Positions 43,609 through 52,285 of a stretch of 62,904 nt of DNA are shown here, piece after piece. The notes beneath the pieces were generated by a model that did not search any database, was not told where the DNA came from, and saw only the letters and a list, made by a program, of their open reading frames with translations. How positions within the stretch are numbered: position 1 is the stretch's first letter; every line of letters starts with the position of its first letter. Origin of the DNA: Bacillota bacterium (GTDB lineage Bacteria; Bacillota; Dehalobacteriia; UBA4068; UBA4997); the NCBI GenBank assembly GCA_021769035.1, contig JAETTP010000006.1:1-62904 (forward strand), written 5' to 3'. A program made the position numbers and the translations under genes.

Positions 43609-44220
43609 TTGGCAGATATTAACAATGAGGTGGTGGGGGCGCCTCAAAAAAACCAGCAGGAAAAACAAAAAAAACATAAGCTGGATTTTAAGGAGTTTAA
43701 ATTTAAAACCAGCATAGACGACGCGTTTTACGCCAGGGCCCATTTTGAGGAATTTTTCCGCCGCACCGGCACCCAGCTGATGATCGTGTTGGCGGTGGCT
43801 CTTATTGCGCAGTCTTTGATTGCTAAAACCTTTTTTAATCCTGAGATCAGCCTGTTTTATAAGTTTGGCATTGTGCTGGTGGCTTTGATAACCTTTGTGG
43901 CGATGCCGTTGCTGGCTAAAAAACGCTGGCCCTATATGAAGCAAAACAATGATTTTTGGTTGCCGGAGCAGCGTTTTGTGCTAAACTTAAAAGGCCTTGA
44001 CGCAAACAGCCGCCGCGGAGAGCGCCGCTTGCAGTGGCGGGAGTTGCGCAAAATTTTTGAAACCAATGAAGCTATTGTGTTTGTGGTTTACAAATTTCAT
44101 ATGGTGGTTATGCCGCTTAAAGATTTTACGGAGGATGAGAAACAACAGATTAGGAAGCTTATTTTATATTGTACCAGGAATATGCGTATTAAACCCAAGC
44201 TGAAAAAAGTAAAGCGTTAG
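43609..44220 (+). CDS. YcxB-like membrane protein
   Basis: 203 residues starting at TTG 43609 (GGGAG 10 nt upstream). A hydrophilic Lys/Gln-rich N-terminus precedes two transmembrane helices (about 60-78 and 84-104). The C-terminal domain has QWRELRKIFETNEAIVFVV and VVMPLKDFTEDEKQQIRKLI, the pattern of the YcxB-like C-terminal domain (PH-like). Function unknown. It lies 30 nt after thiN and leads into two further co-oriented genes. Confidence 0.65.
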   Translation: MADINNEVVGAPQKNQQEKQKKHKLDFKEFKFKTSIDDAFYARAHFEEFFRRTGTQLMIVLAVALIAQSLIAKTFFNPEISLFYKFGIVLVALITFVAMPLLAKKRWPYMKQNNDFWLPEQRFVLNLKGLDANSRRGERRLQWRELRKIFETNEAIVFVVYKFHMVVMPLKDFTEDEKQQIRKLILYCTRNMRIKPKLKKVKR

Positions 44221-44241
44221 CGAGGAGAGGAGTTGGATTAA

Positions 44242-44751
44242 ATGGCGGAAAAGGAAAAAACGCCGGACACCAAGGCGGAGGCGAAAAAAAAGCCAGCTGG
44301 CACACGCAAAGCCCGCAAAAACTCCAGAGCGATGTATGAAGAGATATTTGTTAATGCGGCCAGAGAGGAGAATGAGCATTTAAGTCCCAAAAATCCCGAA
44401 CACCTTGAGGGTGTGGATTTACTTTGGGCCTTGCTGCAGGAATATCAGCAAAATCCTGAGGTCACAACCAAGCAGCGGCCTCTATCATTGCAGTTGTTGG
44501 CCGCCTGCCTGAATATAATGCACCGAAGCAAAGTTGATACCAATTTGCTGGAGCTTTTGCAGCACCGGCCGCCTAATCTCACCTTGCGGGAGCCGGGGCG
44601 TAAATATCCACTGGGCAATGGCGGTATAACTAATGAAGATATTGCTATGGAGATTGTGAATTCTAACCAAGAGGCTTTTCAAACGCCGGAGCAGCTTGAA
44701 AGGCTGTTGATTGAATTAAAAAAATATGAAAATTTTGGGAGGCTAGTATGA
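44242..44751 (+). CDS. Hypothetical protein
   Basis: 169 residues. The first 35 are Lys/Ala-rich and look disordered (KAEAKKKPAGTRKARKN). The rest is helical and mildly acidic, without a family I recognise (DLLWALLQEYQQNPE, LLAACLNIMHRSKVD). RBS GAGGAGAGGAG about 10 nt before ATG. It ends 4 nt into pduL (ATGA-type overlap), so the two are translationally coupled; whether it serves PduL is open. Confidence 0.6.
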   Translation: MAEKEKTPDTKAEAKKKPAGTRKARKNSRAMYEEIFVNAAREENEHLSPKNPEHLEGVDLLWALLQEYQQNPEVTTKQRPLSLQLLAACLNIMHRSKVDTNLLELLQHRPPNLTLREPGRKYPLGNGGITNEDIAMEIVNSNQEAFQTPEQLERLLIELKKYENFGRLV

Positions 44752-45386
44752 TTCGGAAATTTACGATTGATGAAAGTGTTTTAAATGATGATAACAACCC
44801 GGCCGTAAGCACGGTTGGCGTTTCTAATCATCATATTCATTTGTGCCAGGCTGATTTAGAAAAGCTTTTTGGCGAGGGCTATCAGCTGCACCCTAAAAAA
44901 CCGCTGACCCAGCCCGGACAGTTTGCGGCGGAGGAAACTTTGACGGTGGTTGGCACCAAAGCGATGATTGAGCATGTGCGTATTCTGGGGCCTTTGCGGT
45001 CGGAAACGCAGGTGGAGCTTTCGGAAACGGAGGCCCGTTTGGCGGGGATTGAGGCTTTGCTACGGGATTCCGGCGATTTGGAGGGCACCAAAGGTTGCAT
45101 TTTGATGGGGCCCAACGGCCATTTGGTGTTGGAGCGCGGGGTAATCTGCGCGGCCACTCATTTGCATTTGCATACGGATGAGGCAGCTAAGCTGGGTATT
45201 GTGGACCATCAGCGGGTGGATATTTATATTCACAGCGAGAATAAATCCGGCTGCCTGTTTGATGTGCCGGCCCGCGTGGGGGAGCTGCACGCCAAGGATT
45301 TGCATATTGATACCGACGAGGCGAACACTTTTAAAATCACTAACAATTCCAAAGCCTTGATTTTGCTGAATGAGAATAAAAAATAA
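44748..45386 (+). CDS. pduL: Phosphate propanoyltransferase PduL
   Basis: 212 residues. The zinc ligands of the PduL fold are visible in NHHIHLCQADLEKLFG and later THLHLHTDEAAKLGI. VGVSNHH at the start and the DIYI...DVPARVGE half repeat complete the two beta-barrels. It transfers acyl groups between CoA and phosphate. No microcompartment shell genes are nearby, so it most likely works as a housekeeping phosphotransacetylase in fermentative acetate formation. Confidence 0.9.
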   Translation: MIRKFTIDESVLNDDNNPAVSTVGVSNHHIHLCQADLEKLFGEGYQLHPKKPLTQPGQFAAEETLTVVGTKAMIEHVRILGPLRSETQVELSETEARLAGIEALLRDSGDLEGTKGCILMGPNGHLVLERGVICAATHLHLHTDEAAKLGIVDHQRVDIYIHSENKSGCLFDVPARVGELHAKDLHIDTDEANTFKITNNSKALILLNENKK

Positions 45387-45404
45387 CTGCTGCCTTTTTA
45401 TATG

Positions 45405-45436
45405 TAGGGAGCCGCTTGCTTGCGCAGGCGGCCCTC
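45405..45436. terminator. Terminator between pduL and DUF378
   Basis: AGGGAGCCGC and GCGGCCCT form an 8-bp stem with one bulged A between convergent genes, with TCTGTGTTAGTT after it on the + strand. Moderate quality. Confidence 0.5.
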
Positions 45437-45440
45437 TGTG

Positions 45441-45683
45441 TTAGTTGCTCAGGCTATCGGCCCGCCAGCTGGTTTCGCTGTTGCGCCGGAACAAAAAGCT
45501 GATGACGTAAAGGCCGGCCAGGCCCACCAGGGCGAAGATGAAACGGCTGACCATGCTGGACATGCCGCCAAACAGCGCGCCCACTAAATCAAAATCAGCA
45601 AAGCCCACCAAACCCCAGTTGATGGCGCCGATGATTACTAAAATCTGGGCTATATAATCAATAGCATTTAGTTTTAGCATCAA
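45441..45683 (-). CDS. DUF378 small membrane protein
   Basis: 80 residues with two transmembrane helices (about 8-26 and 48-66) and the family core 'GAINWGLVGFADFDLVGALFG' (split as GAINWGL and FDLVGALFGG). Function unknown. RBS GGAGG before ATG. Divergent from the DUF1294 gene. Confidence 0.85.
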   Translation of the reverse strand: MMLKLNAIDYIAQILVIIGAINWGLVGFADFDLVGALFGGMSSMVSRFIFALVGLAGLYVISFLFRRNSETSWRADSLSN

Positions 45684-45736
45684 AATCTACCTCCTTCCAG
45701 ATAACTGCCAGAAAAAAATAAAAAAAATTGCAGATA

Positions 45737-45757
45737 AAAGATAAACTATTTATCTTT
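45737..45757. promoter_or_regulatory. Perfect inverted repeat, candidate operator
   Basis: AAAGATAAA-CTA-TTTATCTTT: 9-bp arms, 3-nt centre. It covers the place where the -35 element would fall for the TATAAT at 45773-45778 ahead of the DUF1294 gene. It is also upstream of the divergent DUF378 gene. Most likely a dimeric regulator's site; the regulator is unknown. Confidence 0.45.
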
Positions 45758-45845
45758 CAAGGTTTATTATGCTATAATTAAATTAGCTCTATTCTTAAAA
45801 ATAAAATTACCAAAATTGCAAAATTTTAAAAGGGCGGTTGAGTTT

Positions 45846-46133
45846 ATGAATTCAGTTTTTGCTTGGGCCGTTTTTGGCTATTACTTAGTGTTTAATTTGT
45901 TGCTGCTGGCCCTGATGGGGTTGGACAAGCTGAAAGCGGTGAAAGATTGGCGGCGGATTCCGGAAAAAAATTTGCTGATTTTGGGCCTGCTGGCCGGCGG
46001 CCTGGGCGGCTTAATCGGCCAGCAGCTTTTTCATCACAAAACCCGCAAGCCGGTGTTTTGGTTGGTTTTTGTGCTGGCCTTTTTGGCGCATTTGCTGCTG
46101 TGGCTGTTTTTGATTAGATTGGTGGGGCGTTAA
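45846..46133 (+). CDS. DUF1294 small membrane protein
   Basis: 95 residues from ATG 45846 (AGGGCGG upstream). Three hydrophobic helices and the family's 'YYLVFNLLLLALMGLDKLKA' start and 'RIPEKNLLILGLLAGGLGGLIGQQLFHHKTRKPVF' core (recognised in pieces). Function unknown. The stop TAA at 46131-46133 directly abuts the ATG of the next gene. Confidence 0.85.
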   Translation: MNSVFAWAVFGYYLVFNLLLLALMGLDKLKAVKDWRRIPEKNLLILGLLAGGLGGLIGQQLFHHKTRKPVFWLVFVLAFLAHLLLWLFLIRLVGR

Positions 46134-46871
46134 ATGGCGGTTTGGGCAATTTCCGATTTACATCTTTCCTTGAGCCAACCCTTTGTGCCGGGATGCGCGC
46201 CGCAGCTTTACAAGCCAATGGCTAATTTTGGTGAAAAATGGTTGGGCTATGTGGAAAAGCTCTATGCCAACTGGCAGCGACTGGTGGCCCCGGAGGATAC
46301 CGTTTTGGTGCCGGGCGACGTCAGCTGGGCTATGCGCCTGCCGGAGTTGGTGCATGATATGGCTTTTTTGGGCAGCCTGCCGGGGCAGATTTATCTCTCC
46401 AAGGGTAATCATGATTTTTGGTGGGAAACTAAAAAGAAAGCTGCGCCCCTGCTGCCGCCCAACGTGCAGCTTTTGCAGCACGAGGCCTGCCGGGCGGAGG
46501 GCTTGGCGGTTGCGGCCACCCGCGGCTGGTATTGCCCCGGCAGCCAGGATTTTGACGCGGAGGCGGCCAAAATTTATCGCCGGGAGTGCCTGCGGGCGGA
46601 GATGGCTCTGCAACAGGCGGCCCAACTGAATCAGGCGGCGGGCGGCGGGCTGGAAACTGTGCTTTTGCTGCATTTTCCGCCGGTGAACGACAAATGGGAT
46701 TACAATGAATTGATTGAGCTAATGCAAAAATATCAGGTTAGCCGCTGCTTGTACGGTCATCTGCACGGCGGCAAAAGCGCGCGGGCCTTGCAGGGCGAGC
46801 GCTGGGGTGTTGAGTTTACCCTGGTCAGCACTGATTTTTTGGCGCACCGGCCGCTTTTAATTACGCGTTGA
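46134..46871 (+). CDS. Cytosolic metallophosphoesterase
   Basis: 245 residues, no signal or membrane anchor. Dimetal motifs: ISDLHLS (residues 5-11), PGDVSWA, KGNHDFWW, LHFPPVND and YGHLHGG. This is the clostridial/Bacillus group annotated as predicted phosphohydrolase; the substrate is unknown. Its ATG follows the DUF1294 stop without a gap, and the radical SAM gene follows after 10 nt. Confidence 0.85.
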   Translation: MAVWAISDLHLSLSQPFVPGCAPQLYKPMANFGEKWLGYVEKLYANWQRLVAPEDTVLVPGDVSWAMRLPELVHDMAFLGSLPGQIYLSKGNHDFWWETKKKAAPLLPPNVQLLQHEACRAEGLAVAATRGWYCPGSQDFDAEAAKIYRRECLRAEMALQQAAQLNQAAGGGLETVLLLHFPPVNDKWDYNELIELMQKYQVSRCLYGHLHGGKSARALQGERWGVEFTLVSTDFLAHRPLLITR

Positions 46872-46881
46872 GGGAGAAAAA

Positions 46882-48729
46882 ATGTTTTTACCAATTAATC
46901 GACAGGATATGAATTTGCGGGATTGGCATTATTTGGATTTTCTGATTATCACCGGCGACGCGATTGTCGACCATTATTCCTTTGGCTCGCCTTTGATTGG
47001 CCGTTGGCTGGAGCATTTAGGTTATCGGGTGGGGATAATCGCCCAGCCGGACTGGCATGACCTGGACAGCCTGAAAATTATGGGCAAGCCGCGCTTCGGG
47101 GTGCTGGTGAGCGCCGGCAATTTGGATTCGATGATTAACCATTACACGGCCGCCAAAAAACCGCGCCGCCAGGATGCTTACTCGCCGGGCGGGCAGGCCG
47201 GCCTGCGCCCGGATTATGCGGCGGCGGTATATAGCAGGCTGGCTAAGCAGGCTTTCCCGGACGTGCCGGTGATTTTGGGCGGTGTGGAAGCCAGCATGCG
47301 CCGCTTTGCGCATTATGATTACTGGTCGGATTCTGTTAAGCCCTCCTGGCTGGTGGAGGGTGGCGCCGATTTGTTGGTGTACGGCATGGCGGAGCTGACC
47401 TTGCAGGAGGTTGCGGCTATTTTGGCCGGTGGCGGCACGGCGGCCGATTGCCGGCAGGTGCCGGGGCTGGCTTATCTTTTGCCGCTGGGCGCGCCGCTGC
47501 CGCAAAGGCGGGCTTTGGAAATCCCCAGCCTGAAGCAGGTGCGCAGCAGCAAGCGGGCCTTTGCCAAGGCTTTCCAGCAGATTGATCGAGAGCAAAATTT
47601 TTATGACGGCAAAATTTTGCTGCAACGGCATAATGAGGTTTATCTGGTGGTAAATCCGCCTCAGCGGCCCCTGACCACGCTGGAGATGGACGAGATATAC
47701 GAGCTGCCATTCAGCAACTGCTGGCATCCCAGTTACGACGCGCAGGGCGGGGTGCCGGCCCTGACGGAGGTGGAATTTTCGCTGCTCTCGCATAGGGGCT
47801 GCTTTGGCGGCTGCGCTTTCTGCTCAATCGGTCATCATCAGGGGGCTATCATTCAAAACCGTAGCGCCCAAAGCATATTGGCGGAGGCCCGGCGTTTGAC
47901 ACAAAAGCCTAACTTCAAGGGTTATATCCACGATTTGGGCGGCCCTACGGCCAATTTCCGCGGCCAGGGCTGCGCCAAAGCCCGTAAATTTGGTCCCTGC
48001 CGCAACAAAAAATGTCTTTATCCGGAGCCCTGCGCCAATTTACGGCCCGATATGCACGAATATATGGGTCTGCTGCGTCAGGTAGCAGCCCTGCCGGGAG
48101 TGAAAAAGGTTTTCATTCGCTCCGGTATTCGTTACGATTATCTGCTGCTGGACCGCAGCGAGGCCTTTTTGCGCCAGCTTGTGGCCAACCACGTGAGCGG
48201 TCATTTAAAAGTGGCGCCGGAGCACAGCCAGCCTGCGGTTTTGGCGGCTATGGGCAAACCGGGTTGGGCGGTTTACCGCCGGTTTGCCGCCAAATTCGCC
48301 AAGCAAAATGAGCTGCTGGCTAAAAAGCAGTATTTGCTGCCTTATTTTATTGCGGCGCACCCCGGCTGCACCTTGCAGGACGCGGTGCAGCTGGCGGTGC
48401 AGATGAAGCAGGGCGGCTGGCGGCCGGAGCAGGTGCAGCTGTTTTTGCCCTCGCCGGGCAGTAAAAGCACCTGTATGTATTACACAGGGCTGAATCCAGA
48501 CGATTTGCAGCCGGTTTACGTGCCCAAAAGCCGGGAGGAGCGGGAAATGCAGCTGGCCCTGCTGCTGTACGCCCAGCCGCAAAAGCAAGCCTTGGTGCGC
48601 AAGGCCTTACAAAAGGCTGGGCGCGAGGATTTGATTGGCTGGGGCCGGCAGTATCTGGTGCCGCCGGAGGGTGCGCCGCCTGGCAAGCGGACTAAGGAGT
48701 ATAATAAAGGGCAAAGGAGGCGGTCTTGA
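46882..48729 (+). CDS. YgiQ-family radical SAM protein
   Basis: 615 residues. An N-terminal cobalamin-binding-like UPF0313 part (DYWSDSVKPSWLVEGGADLLVYGMAE in pieces) precedes the radical SAM cluster motif in LLSHRGCFGGCAFCSIGHHQG, here C-x3-C-x2-C. Further cysteines follow in RKFGPCRNKKCLYPEPC, and a C-terminal extension ends the protein. The reaction is unknown. RBS GGGAGAAAAA before ATG. Its stop overlaps the next gene's start (TGATG). Confidence 0.9.
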   Translation: MFLPINRQDMNLRDWHYLDFLIITGDAIVDHYSFGSPLIGRWLEHLGYRVGIIAQPDWHDLDSLKIMGKPRFGVLVSAGNLDSMINHYTAAKKPRRQDAYSPGGQAGLRPDYAAAVYSRLAKQAFPDVPVILGGVEASMRRFAHYDYWSDSVKPSWLVEGGADLLVYGMAELTLQEVAAILAGGGTAADCRQVPGLAYLLPLGAPLPQRRALEIPSLKQVRSSKRAFAKAFQQIDREQNFYDGKILLQRHNEVYLVVNPPQRPLTTLEMDEIYELPFSNCWHPSYDAQGGVPALTEVEFSLLSHRGCFGGCAFCSIGHHQGAIIQNRSAQSILAEARRLTQKPNFKGYIHDLGGPTANFRGQGCAKARKFGPCRNKKCLYPEPCANLRPDMHEYMGLLRQVAALPGVKKVFIRSGIRYDYLLLDRSEAFLRQLVANHVSGHLKVAPEHSQPAVLAAMGKPGWAVYRRFAAKFAKQNELLAKKQYLLPYFIAAHPGCTLQDAVQLAVQMKQGGWRPEQVQLFLPSPGSKSTCMYYTGLNPDDLQPVYVPKSREEREMQLALLLYAQPQKQALVRKALQKAGREDLIGWGRQYLVPPEGAPPGKRTKEYNKGQRRRS

Positions 48730-50102
48730 TGCTGTTGGGCGTGGGAGTTGATTTGCTGGAAAAGCGGCGTTTGAACGGCTGGCTGCAACGGCCCGGCGTG
48801 TGCCGGCGTTTCAGCGCTGCGGAGATTGCCTTTGCCGAAGCCAGCGGCCGGACGGAGGAGGCTTTGGCCTCCGCCTTTGCCGCCAAGGAGGCTTTTTACA
48901 AGGCGGCCGGCACGGTTTTGGGTGATTTGCCGGAGCTGCCAGCCTGGTTTTGGCTGGCTAATTTGCAGCGTTTGCCCAGTGGCCGGCCTCAGCTGGAGGT
49001 GCTGGAGCCTTTGGCCGGCAGATTGCAGGCGGCCGGAGTGGGGCGGATTATGCTCAGCCTGACGCACGACCGGGAACGGGTGCTGGCGGTGGTTTTGCTG
49101 CTTTCGGTAGACAGTGAATTGGCGGCCGGCAACGCGCTTTTGCAGCAGCTAACGCCACCCGGTTACCTGCCGCTGTGGGAAGCGGCGGAGGATAATGCGA
49201 ACGATTTGCCGGAGCCGGTGGAAGTGACCTTGCAGCTGGCGGCCGGTTGGCTGCCGGAGCGTCCGGCGGCGGCGCATAAGGGCAATTTTGGCCACGTGCT
49301 GGTTGTGGGCGGCAGCAAGAACTTTCACGGCGCGGTGCAGATGGCGGCGGAGGCCGCCTTGCGGGGCGGCGCGGGCCTGGTGACGCTGGCGGCCCCTTTG
49401 CATATTGAACCACTCTCGCCGGAAATTATGCACCTGCCGTTGGTAGCAGCAGGCGGCTATTTGTCGGAGGAGGTGTTGCCAGCCCTGCATTTGCGCTTGC
49501 CCGGCAAGGTGCTGGCGCTGGGTATGGGGTTGGGCCGGGAGCTGGCCAGCTGCAAATTAGCCCTGGCTTTGGCTCAAAGCTTGCAGCCGCGAGTGCTTGA
49601 CGCAGACGCGCTTTATGCCTTGGCGGCGGAGCCAACGCCGGTTCCTGGTGCGGTTTTGACCCCGCACAGCGGGGAAATGGCCCGTCTGCTGGGCGAGAGC
49701 TGGACGGCTGAGGCGGTGGAGGCCGAGCGTTTGCAGGCGGTGCGGCTTTGTGCAGCGAAATATCAGGCAGTGACGGTGCTGAAAGGCCGCCGAACGCTGA
49801 TTTGCGAGCCGCCGGAGCGCGGCCGGGCCGAGGGACGCCCGCAGCGTATCTTCATCAACAGCACCGGCAATCCGGGCATGGCTGGCGGCGGCAGCGGCGA
49901 CGTTTTGGCCGGCCTGACGGCGGCCTGGTTGGCGCAGGGCTTGCCGGATTGGCAGGCGGCGGCTTTGGCCGTTTATCTGCACGGCCTGGCCGGTGATTTG
50001 GCGGCGGCGGCGCTTTCGCCCTATGCAATGTCGGCTATGGATATTTTAAGATTTTTGCCGCAGGCTTATCTGAAGCTGATGGCGGCTAAGGAGCAGGGAT
50101 AA
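48729..50102 (+). CDS. Fusion of holo-ACP synthase (AcpS) and NAD(P)H-hydrate dehydratase (NnrD)
   Basis: 457 residues from ATG 48729 (AAAGGAGG about 8 nt upstream). Residues 1-125 form an AcpS domain: GVGVDLLEKRRL holds the metal-binding Asp, SAFAAKEAFYKA the Glu, and LSLTHDRERVLAVVLL the closing strand. A linker of about 40 residues leads to an NnrD/YjeF-C domain (about 175-455) with HKGNFGHVLVVGGS, ALRGGAGLVTLA, LTPHSGEMARLLG and the phosphate loop NPGMAGGGSGDVLAG. The NnrE epimerase half normally found in front of NnrD is missing. Confidence 0.88.
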   Translation: MLLGVGVDLLEKRRLNGWLQRPGVCRRFSAAEIAFAEASGRTEEALASAFAAKEAFYKAAGTVLGDLPELPAWFWLANLQRLPSGRPQLEVLEPLAGRLQAAGVGRIMLSLTHDRERVLAVVLLLSVDSELAAGNALLQQLTPPGYLPLWEAAEDNANDLPEPVEVTLQLAAGWLPERPAAAHKGNFGHVLVVGGSKNFHGAVQMAAEAALRGGAGLVTLAAPLHIEPLSPEIMHLPLVAAGGYLSEEVLPALHLRLPGKVLALGMGLGRELASCKLALALAQSLQPRVLDADALYALAAEPTPVPGAVLTPHSGEMARLLGESWTAEAVEAERLQAVRLCAAKYQAVTVLKGRRTLICEPPERGRAEGRPQRIFINSTGNPGMAGGGSGDVLAGLTAAWLAQGLPDWQAAALAVYLHGLAGDLAAAALSPYAMSAMDILRFLPQAYLKLMAAKEQG

Positions 50103-50105
50103 GGT

Positions 50106-51275
50106 ATGGATTATGCAAAAATAGGGCTGACGCGCCCGGCCTGGATTGAGGTTGATTTGGCGGCCTTGCGGGAGAATTTTGCGAATATTAAGCGGCTACT
50201 GCCGGAGGGTCTGCCGATTGTGGCGGTGGTTAAGGCCGACGCTTATGGGCACGGCGCGGTGCCGGTGGCGGAATGTCTGCTGGCAGGGGGAGCCAGCCGG
50301 CTGGCCGTGGCCACGCTGGACGAGGCGCTGGCATTGCGCCGGGCTGGCATAGCGGCGCCGATTATGCTGCTAGGCTTTTGTGCGCCGGAGCTTGCGGCTG
50401 TGCAGTTGGCTGTGGAGCAGGAAATTATTTTGCCGGTTTACTCTCTGGCTCAGGCCCAGCTGTTGGCGGCGGCAGCGCAGGCTGTGGGCCGGCCGGCGCA
50501 GGCTCAGCTGGTGCTGGACACCGGCATGGGGCGGATTGGCCTGCTGCCTACGCCGGAGGGCTTGCAGGAGGCTTTGGCGATTGCTGCCTTGCCTGATTTG
50601 CAGCTGGAGGGAATGTTCTCCCATTTTGCCGCGGCGGACGAGCTGGATAAAAGCTATTCAAAGCAGCAGCTGCGCGTGTATCAGCAGTTTGCGGCGGATT
50701 TGGCGGCGGCCGGATTGCAGTTGCCTTTGTTGAATATTGCCAACAGCGCCGGGCTTATGGAGCTGCCGGCCGCGCGGCTGGCTATGGTGCGGGCGGGCAT
50801 TATCCTTTACGGCTATTATCCCTCGGCCGAGGTGGACAGAAGCCGCTTGGCTCTGCGCCCGGCGCTTTCCATCAAAGCCCGGCTGACCTGCGTTAAATGG
50901 CTACCGGCCGGCTCCGCCGTCAGCTACGGTTGCACCTTTGTCACCAAGCGTCCGTCGCTGATCGGCACGGTGCCGGTGGGCTATGCGGACGGCTGGAGGC
51001 GGGCTTTGAGCAACTGCGGCGAGGTTTTGCTGGGCGGACTGCGCCTACCGATTGTGGGACGCGTTTGTATGGATCAATTTATGGTGGATTTGACGGCGGC
51101 GGCTGAGCAGGGGATTGCGGTGCAGGCCGGCGACGAGGTGATTTTGCTGGGCGCAGACCCAAAAAGCGGCGAGTGCATTGACGCGGAGGAAATTGCCGCC
51201 CGGCTGCATACGATTAGTTATGAGGTTTTGAGTTCTCTGCTGCCGCGGCTGCCGCGGGTTTACTTAAATCGCTGA
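50106..51275 (+). CDS. alr: Alanine racemase
   Basis: Converts L-alanine to D-alanine for peptidoglycan. 389 residues. PLP lysine at residue 43 in VVKADAYGHG, LDTGMGRIGL, MFSHFAAAD, and the second catalytic base Tyr in AVSYGCTFVTKR with VPVGYADGW. Full length. It follows the AcpS-NnrD fusion after 3 nt; the order acpS, nnr, alr is common in Bacillota. Confidence 0.95.
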   Translation: MDYAKIGLTRPAWIEVDLAALRENFANIKRLLPEGLPIVAVVKADAYGHGAVPVAECLLAGGASRLAVATLDEALALRRAGIAAPIMLLGFCAPELAAVQLAVEQEIILPVYSLAQAQLLAAAAQAVGRPAQAQLVLDTGMGRIGLLPTPEGLQEALAIAALPDLQLEGMFSHFAAADELDKSYSKQQLRVYQQFAADLAAAGLQLPLLNIANSAGLMELPAARLAMVRAGIILYGYYPSAEVDRSRLALRPALSIKARLTCVKWLPAGSAVSYGCTFVTKRPSLIGTVPVGYADGWRRALSNCGEVLLGGLRLPIVGRVCMDQFMVDLTAAAEQGIAVQAGDEVILLGADPKSGECIDAEEIAARLHTISYEVLSSLLPRLPRVYLNR

Positions 51276-51305
51276 AAAAAAGCTGAAAAAAGTGGCCAAA
51301 AGGGG

Positions 51306-51334
51306 TTGCATTTTGCGCCCCTTTGCTATATAAT
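51306..51334 (+). promoter_or_regulatory. Promoter of the FMN riboswitch-ribU transcript
   Basis: TTGCAT (51306-51311), 17 nt, TATAAT (51329-51334), about 20 nt before the aptamer. The AAAGGGG...CCCCTTT hairpin (about 51298-51323) that probably terminates alr overlaps this promoter. Confidence 0.6.
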
Positions 51335-51353
51335 ATATAAAAAATTTAATAGC

Positions 51354-51480
51354 TGTCTTCGGGGCAGGGTGAAATTCCCTACCGGCGGTGAGCGTCAATT
51401 TGGCGCAAGCCCGCGAGCGTAAGCTGATTTGGTGAGATTCCAAAGCCGACGGTATAGTCCGGATGAGAGAAGATGCGATA
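51354..51480 (+). ncRNA. FMN riboswitch (RFN element)
   Basis: Conserved blocks appear in order: CTTCGGGGCAGGGTGAAATTC, CCTACCGGCGGTGA, AGCCCGCGAGCG, GGTGAGATTCC, AAAGCCGACGGTATAGTCCGG and ATGAGAGAAGATG. These match the RFN aptamer throughout. It senses flavin mononucleotide; the riboflavin transporter gene ribU follows. The hairpin with T-run at 51552-51589 provides the terminator of the expression platform, so FMN should switch transcription off. Confidence 0.96.
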
Positions 51481-51551
51481 AATGCTAATTAATGCTGGGC
51501 GGCTTTGGGCCGCGGTTTGGCGTTGATATTTGGCATTTTAAGCTTGTTTTG

Positions 51552-51589
51552 GCTTCCCCCCGAAATCTGTTTTGGGAGAGGCTTTTTTT
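51552..51589 (+). terminator. Riboswitch-controlled terminator
   Basis: GCTTCCCCC pairs with GGGAGAGGC (one mismatch, one wobble) and is followed by seven T. It lies between the RFN aptamer and the ribU RBS, where the switch's terminator is expected. Confidence 0.7.
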
Positions 51590-51635
51590 ATTGTTTAAGT
51601 TAAGGCAGCTATACTTACCAAAGGAGGATGTTTTT

Positions 51636-52220
51636 ATGAAAAACCAAACCGATGCTGTAATGCCTAAAAAGCTGCCTGCCAATACGCGCTTGTTGACCCG
51701 TATCGGCTTGCTGGCTGCGCTTTCCGTGGTGTTTTTGCTGGCCGTGCCGCGGGTGCCTCTGGTGCCGGCTGCGCCGTATTTGCAATATGATATGGCCGAC
51801 GTGCCTATTTTGCTGGCCAGTTTTCTGCTGGGCACCGGCCCCGGCCTGTGGGTGCTGGGCTTGGTTAGCTTAATCCAGGGCGTGGTGTTGGGTGAGAATG
51901 GCCTGATTGGCGCTTTTATGCACTTTTGCGCCACTGGCGGGCAGGTTTTGGTGGCGGTTTTTATCGCTAACCGCTTGCGCGGCACTAAGGGGTTGCTGCT
52001 GGGCCTTTTGGCCGGTTCGGTCACCAGAATGTTGATTATGATACCAATGAACCTGCTGATTACGGTTTATGTTTTCGGGCAGCCGGCGGAGGTTGTTCGG
52101 GCGGCGATGCTGCCAGGGATTATGCCTTTCAATTTTTTGGTGGCGGCCATTAATTCGGTAATATTCTTTGTGATTTACACTGTAAATGAAAAAGTTTTCC
52201 GTGATATGTTGAAAAATTAA
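51636..52220 (+). CDS. ribU: Riboflavin ECF transporter S component RibU
   Basis: 194 residues from ATG 51636 (AAAGGAGG upstream); the frame extends back into the riboswitch without meaning. Six hydrophobic helices and the S-component pattern LQYDMADVPILLASFLLGTGPG, MHFCATGGQV and a later PMNLLITVYVFG. It binds riboflavin in the membrane and works with shared ECF ATPase/EcfT subunits encoded elsewhere. Regulation by the FMN riboswitch fits exactly. Confidence 0.93.
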   Translation: MKNQTDAVMPKKLPANTRLLTRIGLLAALSVVFLLAVPRVPLVPAAPYLQYDMADVPILLASFLLGTGPGLWVLGLVSLIQGVVLGENGLIGAFMHFCATGGQVLVAVFIANRLRGTKGLLLGLLAGSVTRMLIMIPMNLLITVYVFGQPAEVVRAAMLPGIMPFNFLVAAINSVIFFVIYTVNEKVFRDMLKN

Positions 52221-52228
52221 TAAAACAC

Positions 52229-52279
52229 AACATCAAAGCAGCTGCGGCTATTGAATCAGGCCGCAGCTGCTTTGATGTT
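52229..52279. terminator. Perfect 20-bp hairpin between ribU and tmk
   Basis: AACATCAAAGCAGCTGCGGC and its exact complement flank an 11-nt loop, between convergent stops. Flanking T-runs are weak, but position and stem point to a bidirectional terminator. Confidence 0.75.
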
Positions 52280-52285
52280 ATTGGT

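Noticed and set aside
44748-45386. Microcompartment locus around pduL
   Set aside because: No shell protein, aldehyde dehydrogenase or diol dehydratase gene nearby; PduL also acts alone.
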